Positions 1-9,405 of a stretch of 64,000 nt of DNA are shown here, piece by piece. The first letter of the stretch is position 1, and each line of letters opens with the position of its first letter. A program made the translations under genes and the position numbers. The DNA comes from Sphingopyxis sp. UBA6723 (GTDB lineage: Bacteria > Pseudomonadota > Alphaproteobacteria > Sphingomonadales > Sphingomonadaceae). The stretch spans positions 257,717 through 321,716 of the forward strand of contig NZ_DKIH01000013.1 in the NCBI RefSeq assembly GCF_002454115.1. The letters are read 5' to 3'. The notes below the pieces were generated by a model that did no database searches, was not told where the DNA came from, and worked only from the letters and a program-made list of their open reading frames with translations.

Positions 1-60
1 ACGACACCCGCAAACATAGGACCAAGCGAACCAGGCTTTGCGCAAAACGAAAGATCAATA

Positions 61-1224
61 ATGACCAATCCGGGAATGGACGCCGACATCTACGATGCTT
101 TCATGGACCAGTTGCAGCGCTATGTTCGCGAACGGCTGATCCCGGCGGAGGATCAACTCGAAAAGCTGGGCCGCGTCCCCGACGACATATTGGCCGAAAT
201 GCGCGATATGGGGTTGTTTGGCGTCACCATGCCCGAACAATATGGCGGCGCCGGGATGAATGTCAGCCAATATGTCGGCTTCATCCGCGAGATCGCCTAC
301 GCCTCGCCTGCCTATCGCTCGATCGTGTCGATCAACATCGGCATGGTGTGTAAATCGCTGGTCGGTTTCGGGACCGAGCAGCAGAAGGACCATTGGCTGC
401 CCAAGCTGGCGATGGGCAGTATCGCCGCATTCGGCTTGACCGAACCCGACAGCGGATCCGACAGCGCGGCTATGAAAACCCGCGCAGTGCGTGACGGCAA
501 TGGCTATGTCCTGAACGGCACCAAGCGGTACATCACCAACGCGCCCTTTGCCGACGTCATTCTGGTGATGGCACGCACTAACGCCGAAGCCTTGCCCAAG
601 AATGCCCATGTCAGCGCGTTCATGGTCCCGCGCAACGCTCCCGGCGTGTCGATCGGCAAACCAGACGGCAAGATGGGACAGGCAGGATCGCAGATCGCCG
701 ACGTCATCCTTGAAGACGTCCATGTCGATGGCGACGCGCTGCTCGGCGGTGAAGAGGGTATCGGCTTTCGCGCCGCTATGCAGAGCCTGGATAACGGCCG
801 CCTGTCGGTCGCCGCGGCCAGCGTCGGCTATGCGAAGCGAATGCTCGACGTCGGCCTGAAATATGCGATGGAGCGCAAGGCATTTGGGGAACCGATCGCC
901 AATTTTCAGCTGATCCAGGCCATGCTTGCCGACAGCAAAGCGGAAATCTATGCCGCGGAATGCATGTTGAACGATGCGTGCGCGCGCGCCGATCGCGGCG
1001 AGAAAATCCTGGTCGAAGCCGCGGCAGCCAAGATGTTCGCCAGCGAAATGTGCGGCCGCGTCGCCGACCGGGTGGTACAGATCCACGGCGGCGCCGGTTA
1101 TCTCAAGGAATATCTCGCGGAACGTTTCTATCGCGACTGCCGCATTTACCGGATCTATGAAGGAACCACGCAGATCCAGCAGCTAGTCATCGCCAAGAAC
1201 ATGATCCGCGACTACGCGGGCTGA
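61..1224 (+). CDS. Acyl-CoA dehydrogenase
   Basis: FAD-dependent dehydrogenase of 387 residues that would introduce an alpha-beta double bond into an acyl-CoA and pass electrons to electron-transfer flavoprotein. The three-part acyl-CoA dehydrogenase fold is visible: an N-terminal helical part, a middle segment with the family motif FGLTEPDSGSD (about residues 122-132), and a C-terminal four-helix part. The sequence YEGTTQIQ near the end places the likely catalytic base at Glu367, the position used by short/medium-chain enzymes. The length is normal for the family. It is preceded by only 60 bases of window, so its operon partners and promoter cannot be judged. Substrate chain length is not readable; glutaryl-CoA or short-chain acyl-CoA are possible. 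Confidence 0.93.
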   Translation: MTNPGMDADIYDAFMDQLQRYVRERLIPAEDQLEKLGRVPDDILAEMRDMGLFGVTMPEQYGGAGMNVSQYVGFIREIAYASPAYRSIVSINIGMVCKSLVGFGTEQQKDHWLPKLAMGSIAAFGLTEPDSGSDSAAMKTRAVRDGNGYVLNGTKRYITNAPFADVILVMARTNAEALPKNAHVSAFMVPRNAPGVSIGKPDGKMGQAGSQIADVILEDVHVDGDALLGGEEGIGFRAAMQSLDNGRLSVAAASVGYAKRMLDVGLKYAMERKAFGEPIANFQLIQAMLADSKAEIYAAECMLNDACARADRGEKILVEAAAAKMFASEMCGRVADRVVQIHGGAGYLKEYLAERFYRDCRIYRIYEGTTQIQQLVIAKNMIRDYAG

Positions 1225-1241
1225 AGCTGCGGGAGGGTCGC

Positions 1242-1317
1242 TGGTGGAGCCGAGGGGAATCGAACCCCTGACCTCTGCAGTGCGATTGCAGCGCTCTCCC
1301 ATCTGAGCTACGGCCCC
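1242..1317 (-). tRNA. tRNA-Ala, anticodon CGC
   Basis: A 76-base cloverleaf on the reverse strand that includes an encoded CCA end. The acceptor stem pairs GGGGCCG with CGGCTCC and contains the G3:U70 wobble pair that is the main identity element for alanyl-tRNA synthetase. The D arm (GCTC/GAGC), the anticodon stem (CTGCA/TGCAG) and the T arm with TTCGATT all fold without mismatch. The seven-base anticodon loop ATCGCAC gives anticodon CGC, which reads GCG. The gene lies between an acyl-CoA dehydrogenase and an oxidoreductase, both on the other strand. Confidence 0.97.
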
Positions 1318-1413
1318 GCGACCGCGGCGTAATAAACGCACCGCATTGCAGTGGCAACGGCTTTTCTGACCACCGCCGTGACCACCATGCGAAATCAGGG
1401 AATGGGGGTTCCG

Positions 1414-2430
1414 ATGAGCAAAGCCTGGCATCTGATTAGCCGTCCGCAAGGACTGCCGACGATGGACAATTTCGCGCTCCGCGATTTGCCCGAGGCGCCG
1501 CTGGAGGCCGACCAACTGCGCGTGCGCAATCTTTGGCTCTCGGTCGATCCCTATATGCGCGGGCGGATGAACGACGCCAAAAGCTATGCCGCCAGTTTCC
1601 AGATTGACCAGCCGATGACCGGCGGCGCAATTGGTGAAGTGGTGGAAAGCCGGATGGAGGGTTTTGTCTCCGGCGACCTGATCCTGCACATGGGCGGATG
1701 GCGCGATGGCGGCATCATCGGGCTCGACATGATGCCAAACAAGCTCCCGCCCGCGGCGCTGGACGCGGGGATGACGCCGCAGACCTTCTTGCACAATATG
1801 GGCCTGACCGGCGGCACCGCGTGGATCGGCCTGCTGCGCGTTGCGGCCGCCAAACCCGGCGATACGATCTTTGTCTCCGCCGCGGCGGGCGCCGTGGGAT
1901 CGGCGGTCGTGCAAATCGCCAAGGCGCGCGAGATGACCGTCATCGGATCGGCGGGCGGCGCTGAAAAATGCGCATGGGTCACGCAATTGGGTGCCGATGC
2001 GGTCATCGACTACAAGGCTGGACCGGTCCTGTCGGAACTGGTGAAAGTGCTTGCCGAACTCGGCAAGCCCGGCATCGATGTCTATTTCGACAATGTCGGC
2101 GGCGAGCATCTCGACGCCGCCTTTGCGACCGCCAATGATTTCGCGCGCTTTGCGATCTGCGGGATGATCGATGTGTATAACGACGGCAAGGCGCAGGAGA
2201 TGAAATATCTCATCCGCACGATTCCCGCGCGGATCCGCATGGAAGGGTTTATCTACACCGACCAGTTTTTCGACTGCATGGAAGAATTCTACGCCGACAT
2301 GGGCGGCCTGATCGCCAGCGGTGCGGTGACGATGCGCGAGACAGTGCATGATGGGATAGAGTCGGCGCCTGATGCATTTCTGGGGCTGTTTTCGGGCGCC
2401 AATGTGGGAAAGATGCTCGTTCGGCTGTAG
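1414..2430 (+). CDS. NADP-dependent oxidoreductase, zinc-free MDR family
   Basis: A 338-residue medium-chain reductase of the leukotriene B4 dehydrogenase / CurA type, which reduces alpha,beta-unsaturated ketones or aldehydes with NADPH. The N-terminal GroES-like part contains LWLSVDPYMRGRM, a family hallmark, and the nucleotide-binding motif VSAAAGAVGSAVVQIAK is central. The cysteine and histidine ligands of zinc alcohol dehydrogenases are absent. I start at the ATG giving MSKAWHLISRP. The frame stays open upstream to about 1351 through the tRNA promoter region, but MSKAW matches family starts and is preceded by a G-rich stretch. The physiological substrate is unknown. Confidence 0.9.
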   Translation: MSKAWHLISRPQGLPTMDNFALRDLPEAPLEADQLRVRNLWLSVDPYMRGRMNDAKSYAASFQIDQPMTGGAIGEVVESRMEGFVSGDLILHMGGWRDGGIIGLDMMPNKLPPAALDAGMTPQTFLHNMGLTGGTAWIGLLRVAAAKPGDTIFVSAAAGAVGSAVVQIAKAREMTVIGSAGGAEKCAWVTQLGADAVIDYKAGPVLSELVKVLAELGKPGIDVYFDNVGGEHLDAAFATANDFARFAICGMIDVYNDGKAQEMKYLIRTIPARIRMEGFIYTDQFFDCMEEFYADMGGLIASGAVTMRETVHDGIESAPDAFLGLFSGANVGKMLVRL

Positions 2431-2470
2431 GCTTGTAGCCGCTAACGACCAAAAGCAGACTTACACTCTC

Positions 2471-2559
2471 GTCATCCCGGACTTGATCCGGAATCCATCT
2501 GCCCTCTCAGCGTAGGCCGGTGCAAGGCCGCATGGACCCCGGATCAAGTCCGGGGTGAC
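2471..2559. repeat. Intergenic inverted repeat, GTCATCCC family
   Basis: Two imperfect arms beginning GTCATCCCGGACTTGATCCG and ending CGGATCAAGTCCGGGGTGAC face each other around a loop of about 45 bases. The repeat sits between the converging ends of the oxidoreductase (+) and the helicase (-), so it could form a strong RNA hairpin in either transcript and act as a bidirectional terminator or 3' stabiliser. A related but different sequence occurs at 15078-15159. Confidence 0.75.
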
Positions 2560-2636
2560 GAACGCATGAGGGCCGCATCCCATCCCAAAGCCGACTTCGG
2601 CTCCTAGGTTGAGCGCCTCAAAAAGTCAGAAAGTTC

Positions 2637-4046
<1,410 letters not shown>

Positions 4047-4167
4047 AAGATTATCATGTCCGGAAATAGAGGTGACGCCCAGCCTTCCACGCAGGCGGCG
4101 CTGCGCGGGCCTTGGGCAAATAGCGATGAAAAGTCAAGAAATGGCGACGAAAAGCGCGATTAAACGC

Positions 4168-4692
4168 CTAATCATCGTCGCGAACGGGAACCATCAGCCG
4201 AAACTTGTCGATTTCGCACTTCGCACCCGTCCGCGCGTGGATCTGATCGCGGTCCTCACACAGCTTCCCGTCCTTGCTGCCCTGCATGTAAAAGCCCGCA
4301 TAAAAGTCGAGCGCGCGGCACCCACGATTAAGCTGCGCGCGCAGCCGCTGTTTCTGCCGCGTGATGATGTCGATGCTGTCGCGCTGGGTCGCCTGCATCC
4401 CCATGATATTGCGCATCGCCACGCATTTGGGCGCCTTTTTCTCTTTCCACACGATCGGGATTTCGGTCGCCCGCCGCGAAGGCATCGGTCCCGCGGCGAA
4501 ATTATTCAGCTGCGACCGCTGGGCGGGGACGCGAATTATCAGCTGTTGCTCGACCACGACTTGCCAGAAGGGCGCGATCTGTTCCGGCGTCGGTGCGGTA
4601 AGCGCAATCAGGGGTTCGGGCGCCGTGACGGGTGACGGCGCATCGGCAGCGGGGGCCGCTACCGCAATCCACAGGGCCGCAGCCGTCAGCAC
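4168..4692 (-). CDS. Secreted hypothetical protein
   Basis: I do not recognise a family. The 174-residue product starts with a hydrophobic, alanine-rich stretch ending AAPAADAP, consistent with a Sec signal peptide, so the mature part of about 150 residues is probably periplasmic. It has four cysteines (in KCVAM, RGCRAL, KLCEDRD and AKCEID), enough for two disulfides, and a mixed basic core. The start is uncertain: I use a GTG with AAGGAG 13 bases upstream, and an in-frame stop lies not far above. It is the next gene upstream of the helicase on the same strand, 121 bases away. Codon use matches its neighbours. Confidence 0.65.
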   Translation of the reverse strand: MLTAAALWIAVAAPAADAPSPVTAPEPLIALTAPTPEQIAPFWQVVVEQQLIIRVPAQRSQLNNFAAGPMPSRRATEIPIVWKEKKAPKCVAMRNIMGMQATQRDSIDIITRQKQRLRAQLNRGCRALDFYAGFYMQGSKDGKLCEDRDQIHARTGAKCEIDKFRLMVPVRDDD

Positions 4693-4870
4693 AAGCGCGC
4701 TGCCGCTCCTTCGGCGTCCTGACAGAATTGGCTGATCACTCGTCGCTCCCCCCGCCCAAACTCACTGGACGAAAATCGGATATTCATTCAATCCTCGCTT
4801 TAGCAAGGATCATTGAACATCAAATGAACTATATTCGCCATCTTACTCCCACAAGTTCGGGATATGCCGT

Positions 4871-6295
4871 ATGAGCCGGGCACCGCCGCCAGCGTTGCTC
4901 GACCGGCTCGCCGCACTTTTGGGGCCCAAGGGCTATACGACCGACCCCGATACCATGGCGCCGTGGCTGACGGACTGGCGCGGCAAATATACCGGCCAAG
5001 CGGCGGCGATGCTGTCGCCAGCCTCGACCGAAGAGGTCGCGGCTGTCGTTCGGCTCTGTGTCGCAGAACAGGCGGCACTGGTTCCGCAGGGCGGCAACAG
5101 CGGCATGGTCGGCGGCGCGACCCCCAATGCCGGTGGCGACCAATTGTTGCTCAGCCTGCGCCGCATGAACCGGGTGCGTAGCATCGATATGGCGGCGCGA
5201 ATTGCGGTGGCCGAGGCCGGTGTGATCCTCGAGACCTTCCACAACGAAGCGCTCGCCCACGGTCTGCGTTTTCCCCTCACTTTGGGCGGCAAGGGGTCCG
5301 CGACGATCGGCGGTCTCGTCTCAACCAACGCCGGCGGAACCCAGGTGCTGCGTCACGGCACGATGCGCGCGCTGGTCGCGGGGATCGAGGCGGTGCTCCC
5401 CGACGGCAGCATCTTCGACGGCCTCGCCCCGCTCAAGAAAGACAACCGCGGTTATGACTTGCGACATCTGCTGTGCGGCGCCGAAGGAACGCTCGGTATC
5501 GTCACCGCCGCCAGCCTGCATCTCGTCCCAGCCGCCACCGCACGGCGGACAGCGTGGGTCGCCATCGATTCGCCTGAATGCGCCCTGCGGCTGCTCCGCC
5601 AGCTCGACGCCTGCATCGGGCACGAGCTGGAGGGATTCGAGATCCTCCCGCACGGCTGCCTCGACGCGGTGCTGCGGCACATCCCGCAAACGCGCGCGCC
5701 GATGGCCGCCGAGCATCCTTGGTACATATTGGCCGAACTGGCGGGCAACGATGACGAAGCCTTGGGCAACGCGGTGGAACGCGAACTTGCGGTCGCGCTG
5801 GACGCGGGACTGATCCGCGACGTTGTGCTCGCAAAAAATGACCGGGAAAGCGATGATTTCTGGCGCCTGCGCGATTCCATTTCAGAAGCGGCGCGCGCCG
5901 AAGGACCGGCGTTGCAGCATGACGTCAGCGTTCCAGTCGATGTGATGCCGACCTTCATTGCCGATAATCCGGTACGGCTGACCCAGGCGTTTCCCGGCGC
6001 CCGGGCGCTGTCATTCGGGCATTTGGGCGATGGCAATGTCCATCACCATGTTCAGCCCCCCGTCGACATTGACGGCGCCGCGTGGATTGCGGAGCATGGC
6101 GCCGCTGTCAGTCGGCTCGTTTATGCGCACGTCATCGAACTTGGAGGATCGATCTCGGCCGAACATGGCATCGGCCAGATGAAGCGCGACGTTCTCGCTG
6201 AACTCGACAGCCCGGCGCGACTGGCGGCGCTCCGCGCGATCAAGGCAGGTCTGGACCCATCGGGTATCTTCAATCCCGGCAAGCTGATCGCCTGA
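4871..6295 (+). CDS. FAD-binding oxidase / 2-hydroxyacid dehydrogenase
   Basis: A 474-residue VAO-type flavoprotein similar to D-lactate / D-2-hydroxyglutarate dehydrogenases (GlcD-like). The N-terminal PCMH-type FAD domain carries VPQGGNSGMVGGA (about residues 76-88) and LGGKGSATIGGLVSTNAGG, the usual FAD-contacting loops. The C-terminal half has SFGHLGDGNVHHHV, with histidines expected to bind a metal and the substrate carboxylate, then the closing SAEHGIGQMKR and GIFNPGKLI motifs. It would oxidise a 2-hydroxy acid and hand electrons to flavoprotein or quinone. The start is the ATG giving MSRAPPPALLDRL. No GlcE/GlcF partners are adjacent, which favours a one-subunit D-2-hydroxyglutarate dehydrogenase type. 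Confidence 0.9.
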   Translation: MSRAPPPALLDRLAALLGPKGYTTDPDTMAPWLTDWRGKYTGQAAAMLSPASTEEVAAVVRLCVAEQAALVPQGGNSGMVGGATPNAGGDQLLLSLRRMNRVRSIDMAARIAVAEAGVILETFHNEALAHGLRFPLTLGGKGSATIGGLVSTNAGGTQVLRHGTMRALVAGIEAVLPDGSIFDGLAPLKKDNRGYDLRHLLCGAEGTLGIVTAASLHLVPAATARRTAWVAIDSPECALRLLRQLDACIGHELEGFEILPHGCLDAVLRHIPQTRAPMAAEHPWYILAELAGNDDEALGNAVERELAVALDAGLIRDVVLAKNDRESDDFWRLRDSISEAARAEGPALQHDVSVPVDVMPTFIADNPVRLTQAFPGARALSFGHLGDGNVHHHVQPPVDIDGAAWIAEHGAAVSRLVYAHVIELGGSISAEHGIGQMKRDVLAELDSPARLAALRAIKAGLDPSGIFNPGKLIA

Positions 6296-6406
6296 ACTGC
6301 GCGCGCGGCGCACCATCGCCCCCTTGCGCCGTGCGGCGCAGGTCAATAAGGCGCGCTGTTATCTTTTGCGTCCCGGCTGGTCGGGACACCCTACCGGAGT
6401 TTTATC

Positions 6407-7186
6407 ATGGCCACTGCGCCCGCCCCTGCCAATCTGCCGCTGTTCTACAAGGACCTGGTGCCGCTATCGAGCGTCGATCATGCCGATTTCCACGCGCGTC
6501 CGCTGGACAAGGCCGACTTCCTGGTCAACCAGCACGCGATCCCGCTGACGTCGGACGAATTCGTGTCGGCCTGCCGCTTCTTCCCGATTGTCTTTTCGGC
6601 GGGTGACAATCCGGTGCCGCTGGCGCTGATGGGTCTCAACGAAGGTGTGAACACCTTTGTCGACGATGAAGGCAAGCTGCTGAATCCCGTTTATGTCCCA
6701 GCCTATGTTCGGCGCTACCCGTTCCTGCTGGCTCGGTTGCAACAGGACTCGGAAGAATTGTCGCTTTGCTTCGACCCGACGTCGGGAGCAGTCGGCAAAT
6801 TTGATGAAGGCGATGCACTGTTCGAGAACGACCAGCCTACCGCCCCGGTTCAGGCCGTCCTCGAATTCTGCAAGAATTTCGAAGAAGCTGGTCAGCGTAC
6901 CAGCATGTTCATGGACGAGCTTAAAAAGGCCGATTTGCTGATGGAAGGTGAAGTCAGCATCCAGCAGGAAGGCATTGACAAGCCGTATATCTATCGCGGT
7001 TTCCAGATGGTCGATGAAAATAAGCTGCGCGAACTGCGCGGCGACGTGTTGCGCAAGATGATGCAAAACGGCATTCTCGGCCTGATCTTTGCCCATCTTT
7101 TCTCGCTGCAGTTGATGCGCGAAGTGTTCGCTGAGCAGGTCAAAGCGGGCAAGGTACCGCTAATGCAGGAAGTGCCGGCGATTTAA
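6407..7186 (+). CDS. SapC family protein
   Basis: A 259-residue protein of the SapC family (PF07277), named after a Campylobacter S-layer-associated gene but common in sphingomonads and caulobacters, often near TonB-dependent receptor genes. Visible family signatures are the N-terminal VDHADFHARPL block, FFPIVFSAGDNPVPLALMGL, and YVPAYVRRYPFLLA. I see no signal peptide or membrane span, so it is likely cytoplasmic. Its molecular role is not established. The start is well placed, with GGAG eight bases upstream. A perfect six-base hairpin (GTCCCG/CGGGAC, 6370-6387) lies in the presumed leader. A cytochrome b561 gene follows after 14 bases. Confidence 0.88.
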   Translation: MATAPAPANLPLFYKDLVPLSSVDHADFHARPLDKADFLVNQHAIPLTSDEFVSACRFFPIVFSAGDNPVPLALMGLNEGVNTFVDDEGKLLNPVYVPAYVRRYPFLLARLQQDSEELSLCFDPTSGAVGKFDEGDALFENDQPTAPVQAVLEFCKNFEEAGQRTSMFMDELKKADLLMEGEVSIQQEGIDKPYIYRGFQMVDENKLRELRGDVLRKMMQNGILGLIFAHLFSLQLMREVFAEQVKAGKVPLMQEVPAI

Positions 7187-7200
7187 GGAGCGTGAATCGG

Positions 7201-7755
7201 ATGGCCACCCTGGCAGAAACCACCGGCACCGCCGGATCGCGTTATACCAAGGTGGCCATCTGGCTCCACTGGCTGATCGGTCTGGCGGTCATCGCCAATA
7301 TCGGCCTCGCGATGCTGACCGAGGGTCTGCCCCGCGAAACACAGCGGGCTGCGATGGATATTCACAAAGCGCTGGGGATCGCCGTGCTGGTCCTGACAGT
7401 TATTCGGATTCTTTGGCGGGTGGGGCATAAACCGCCACCGCTGCCCGCCGCGATCCCGACTTGGCAGCGGTGGCTTGGGCAAGTCACGCATGTGCTATTT
7501 TACGTGCTGTTGATCCTGTTGCCGCTGTCGGGATGGGTCTGGATGTCGGCGGCAGATCGGCCGATCGATTTCTTTGGCTTGTTCACGATACCGACGATCG
7601 TCGCACCGAACGAGGGTCTGGCCGACGTCATGCACGACCGTCATGAAGTGCTGGGTCTGACGATGCTTGCGCTCGCCGTGATCCACATCTTGGCGGCGCT
7701 CAAACATCAATTTGTCGATCGTACCGGGCTGATCGGGCGGATGAACCCTTTTTGA
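7201..7755 (+). CDS. Cytochrome b561
   Basis: Inner-membrane di-heme b-type cytochrome of 184 residues of the bacterial b561 (CybB/YceJ) family, thought to shuttle electrons between quinone and periplasmic or superoxide acceptors. Four membrane segments are visible, with histidines in WLHWLIGL, DIHKALGI, HDRHEVLGL and VIHILAALKH as likely heme ligands. I start at the ATG because AAGGAG lies 10 bases upstream; the in-frame GTG nine bases earlier would be only one base from the same Shine-Dalgarno sequence. Closely spaced behind SapC, so probably co-transcribed. Confidence 0.9.
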   Translation: MATLAETTGTAGSRYTKVAIWLHWLIGLAVIANIGLAMLTEGLPRETQRAAMDIHKALGIAVLVLTVIRILWRVGHKPPPLPAAIPTWQRWLGQVTHVLFYVLLILLPLSGWVWMSAADRPIDFFGLFTIPTIVAPNEGLADVMHDRHEVLGLTMLALAVIHILAALKHQFVDRTGLIGRMNPF

Positions 7756-7788
7756 CGCACATGTTCGACGCACAGCGTCGCCGCGGCG

Positions 7789-7998
7789 TCAAAAATCGAT
7801 GGCAATGCCCTTCAACTCCCAGTCGCCATAGCGCACCGGGTTTCGTCCGCCGGGTTGATCCTCGGCCTTTTCCTCGCGGATCGGCGCCGGGGATGGTACC
7901 GGGCTGGTGGTCCAGCTGGCAGGCGCCTTCACATGCGCGGGACGCTTCGCTGCGCGCGGCGTGCCGCCAATCATTTCTGTTTCGCTGCATTCGGCCAT
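7789..7998 (-). CDS. SDHAF4/DUF1674-like succinate dehydrogenase assembly factor
   Basis: A small protein of about 69 residues whose C-terminus, GRNPVRYGDWELKGIAIDF, matches the DUF1674/SDHAF4 signature (R-x-P-x-R-Y-G-D-W-E-x-K-G-x-x-x-D-F). SDHAF4 proteins bind the flavinylated SdhA subunit and protect it until complex II is assembled, so a cytoplasmic role in succinate dehydrogenase maturation is expected from the family. The N-terminal half is low-complexity and proline/alanine-rich. Starts at 7998, 8010 or 7974 are all possible. It is divergent from rsmB with a 55-base gap. No sdh genes are in the window. The same frame stays open through the antisense strand of rsmB, but that part is not coding. 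Confidence 0.85.
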   Translation of the reverse strand: MAECSETEMIGGTPRAAKRPAHVKAPASWTTSPVPSPAPIREEKAEDQPGGRNPVRYGDWELKGIAIDF

Positions 7999-8053
7999 AA
8001 GCCGCACCATATAGGATTTTTCATGCCTCAAGCCAACCTCGCCGAACATCGTC

Positions 8054-9349
8054 ATGACTGACCGCCCGCGGCGTCCTAAACAGCGTGGGCCGCACGAGCC
8101 GGACCCGGCGGGGACCACGGCTCGCCGTGCCGCGCTGCGCCTCGTCGATGCGGTGCTGCGCCGCGGCGATCCGCTGGACGTCGCGATGCACGCGGCGGCG
8201 CAGGGATTGACCGGCGCCGATCGCGCCTTTGCGGTGGCCATCGCGTCCGAAACCTTGCGCTGGATGGTCGATATCGACGCGCTGATCGACAGCGCAACGG
8301 CGCAGATCTTGCCCGATGACGTCAAATCGCGCACCGTGCTGCGGATCGCGCTGGCGCAATTGCTCGTCCTTAAAAGCCCCGCCCACGCCGTGGTGGCGAC
8401 CGCCCTGCCCCTCGTCGCGGGCGGCCCCCGGCGGCTGGTCCACGCGATCCTGTCGCGCGCCCAGCAGGACGAATGGCGTTTGCCCGACCGCGCCACCCTG
8501 CCCTTGCCCACCGCCGAACGATGGGCCGAGCAATGGAGTCTGGCGATGGTCGAAGCCGCCGAAGCAGGTTGGAGCGCGCCGCCGCCGATCGACCTCAGCT
8601 TCGCCGCCGAACCCGGCCCGGACGAGTGGCCGGACGCGATATCACTAGCCCCACGCCATCGCCGCCTGCCGCGTGGACAGGCGGTCGAGGCGATGCCGGG
8701 TTACAGCGAAGGCGGCTGGTGGATCCAGGATCTGGCGGCGAGCCTTCCCGCGCGCCTGCTGGGGCCGGGCGAAGGTCGTGCCGTGTTCGATCTGTGCGCG
8801 GCGCCCGGCGGCAAAACGATGCAGCTGGCCGCCGCGGGCTGGCAAGTCATCGCCGTAGATTCCAGCGCCAAACGCCTCGGCCGCCTCAGCGACAATATAG
8901 CCCGCACCGGCCTGGCCGCCGATGTTGTTCAGGCCGATATTCGCTCATGGGCGCCGACAGCGCCCGCCGACGCGGTGCTGCTAGACGCTCCCTGTTCGGC
9001 GACGGGCATCTTTCGCCGTCACCCCGACGTGCTCCACCGGATCGAGCCGCGCCAGATCGCCGAAATGGCAGTGCTGCAAAGTGAATTGCTCGCCCGCGCC
9101 GCGCACTGGGTCAAGCCGGGCGGGGTTTTGATCTACGCCACCTGCTCGCTCGAACGCGCCGAGGGCGAGGATCAGGTCGCGACGTTCCTGAACCATCACG
9201 CATCTTGGTGCGTTGATCCGGTGCGCGCAGACGAGCTGCCCGCCGGGATCGCCCCCGACGCCAGCGGTTTCGTCCGCACCCTTCCCGGGCTGCTCGCCGA
9301 CGTTGGCGGTCTCGACGGTTTCTTCATCGCCAGGCTGCGCGCGCCATAG
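8054..9349 (+). CDS. rsmB: 16S rRNA m5C967 methyltransferase-like RsmB
   Basis: A 431-residue S-adenosylmethionine-dependent RNA cytosine-C5 methyltransferase of the RsmB/Sun family. An N-terminal NusB-like helical RNA-binding domain covers about residues 20-150. The Rossmann catalytic domain starts with the SAM loop VFDLCAAPGGKTMQLA near residue 255. The two catalytic cysteines are in DAPCSATG (Cys314) and ATCSLE (Cys364), the arrangement expected for this family, in which the second cysteine attacks C6 and the first releases the product. The start MTDRPRRPKQRG lies 55 bases from the divergent SDHAF4-like gene. RsmF/NOP2-type alternatives are less likely because of the NusB-like N-terminus. 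Confidence 0.92.
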   Translation: MTDRPRRPKQRGPHEPDPAGTTARRAALRLVDAVLRRGDPLDVAMHAAAQGLTGADRAFAVAIASETLRWMVDIDALIDSATAQILPDDVKSRTVLRIALAQLLVLKSPAHAVVATALPLVAGGPRRLVHAILSRAQQDEWRLPDRATLPLPTAERWAEQWSLAMVEAAEAGWSAPPPIDLSFAAEPGPDEWPDAISLAPRHRRLPRGQAVEAMPGYSEGGWWIQDLAASLPARLLGPGEGRAVFDLCAAPGGKTMQLAAAGWQVIAVDSSAKRLGRLSDNIARTGLAADVVQADIRSWAPTAPADAVLLDAPCSATGIFRRHPDVLHRIEPRQIAEMAVLQSELLARAAHWVKPGGVLIYATCSLERAEGEDQVATFLNHHASWCVDPVRADELPAGIAPDASGFVRTLPGLLADVGGLDGFFIARLRAP

Positions 9350-9405
9350 CCGACAGGCGACGTCCGGGCTGGACAGCACGCAAAAGCCGTTTAGGGGCAA
9401 AGCTG

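Noticed and set aside
55..1086. An open frame of 343 codons on the - strand at the window start.
   Set aside because: Antisense to the acyl-CoA dehydrogenase, whose motifs are intact.
6370..6387. A hairpin (GTCCCG/CGGGAC) before the SapC gene as a riboswitch or terminator.
   Set aside because: It is a single six-base stem without T-run or conserved motif; too small to claim a regulatory class.
7999..8511. Extension of the SDHAF4-like gene on the - strand to 8511.
   Set aside because: The extension is antisense to rsmB and has no family match; the homologous part begins after about 7998.
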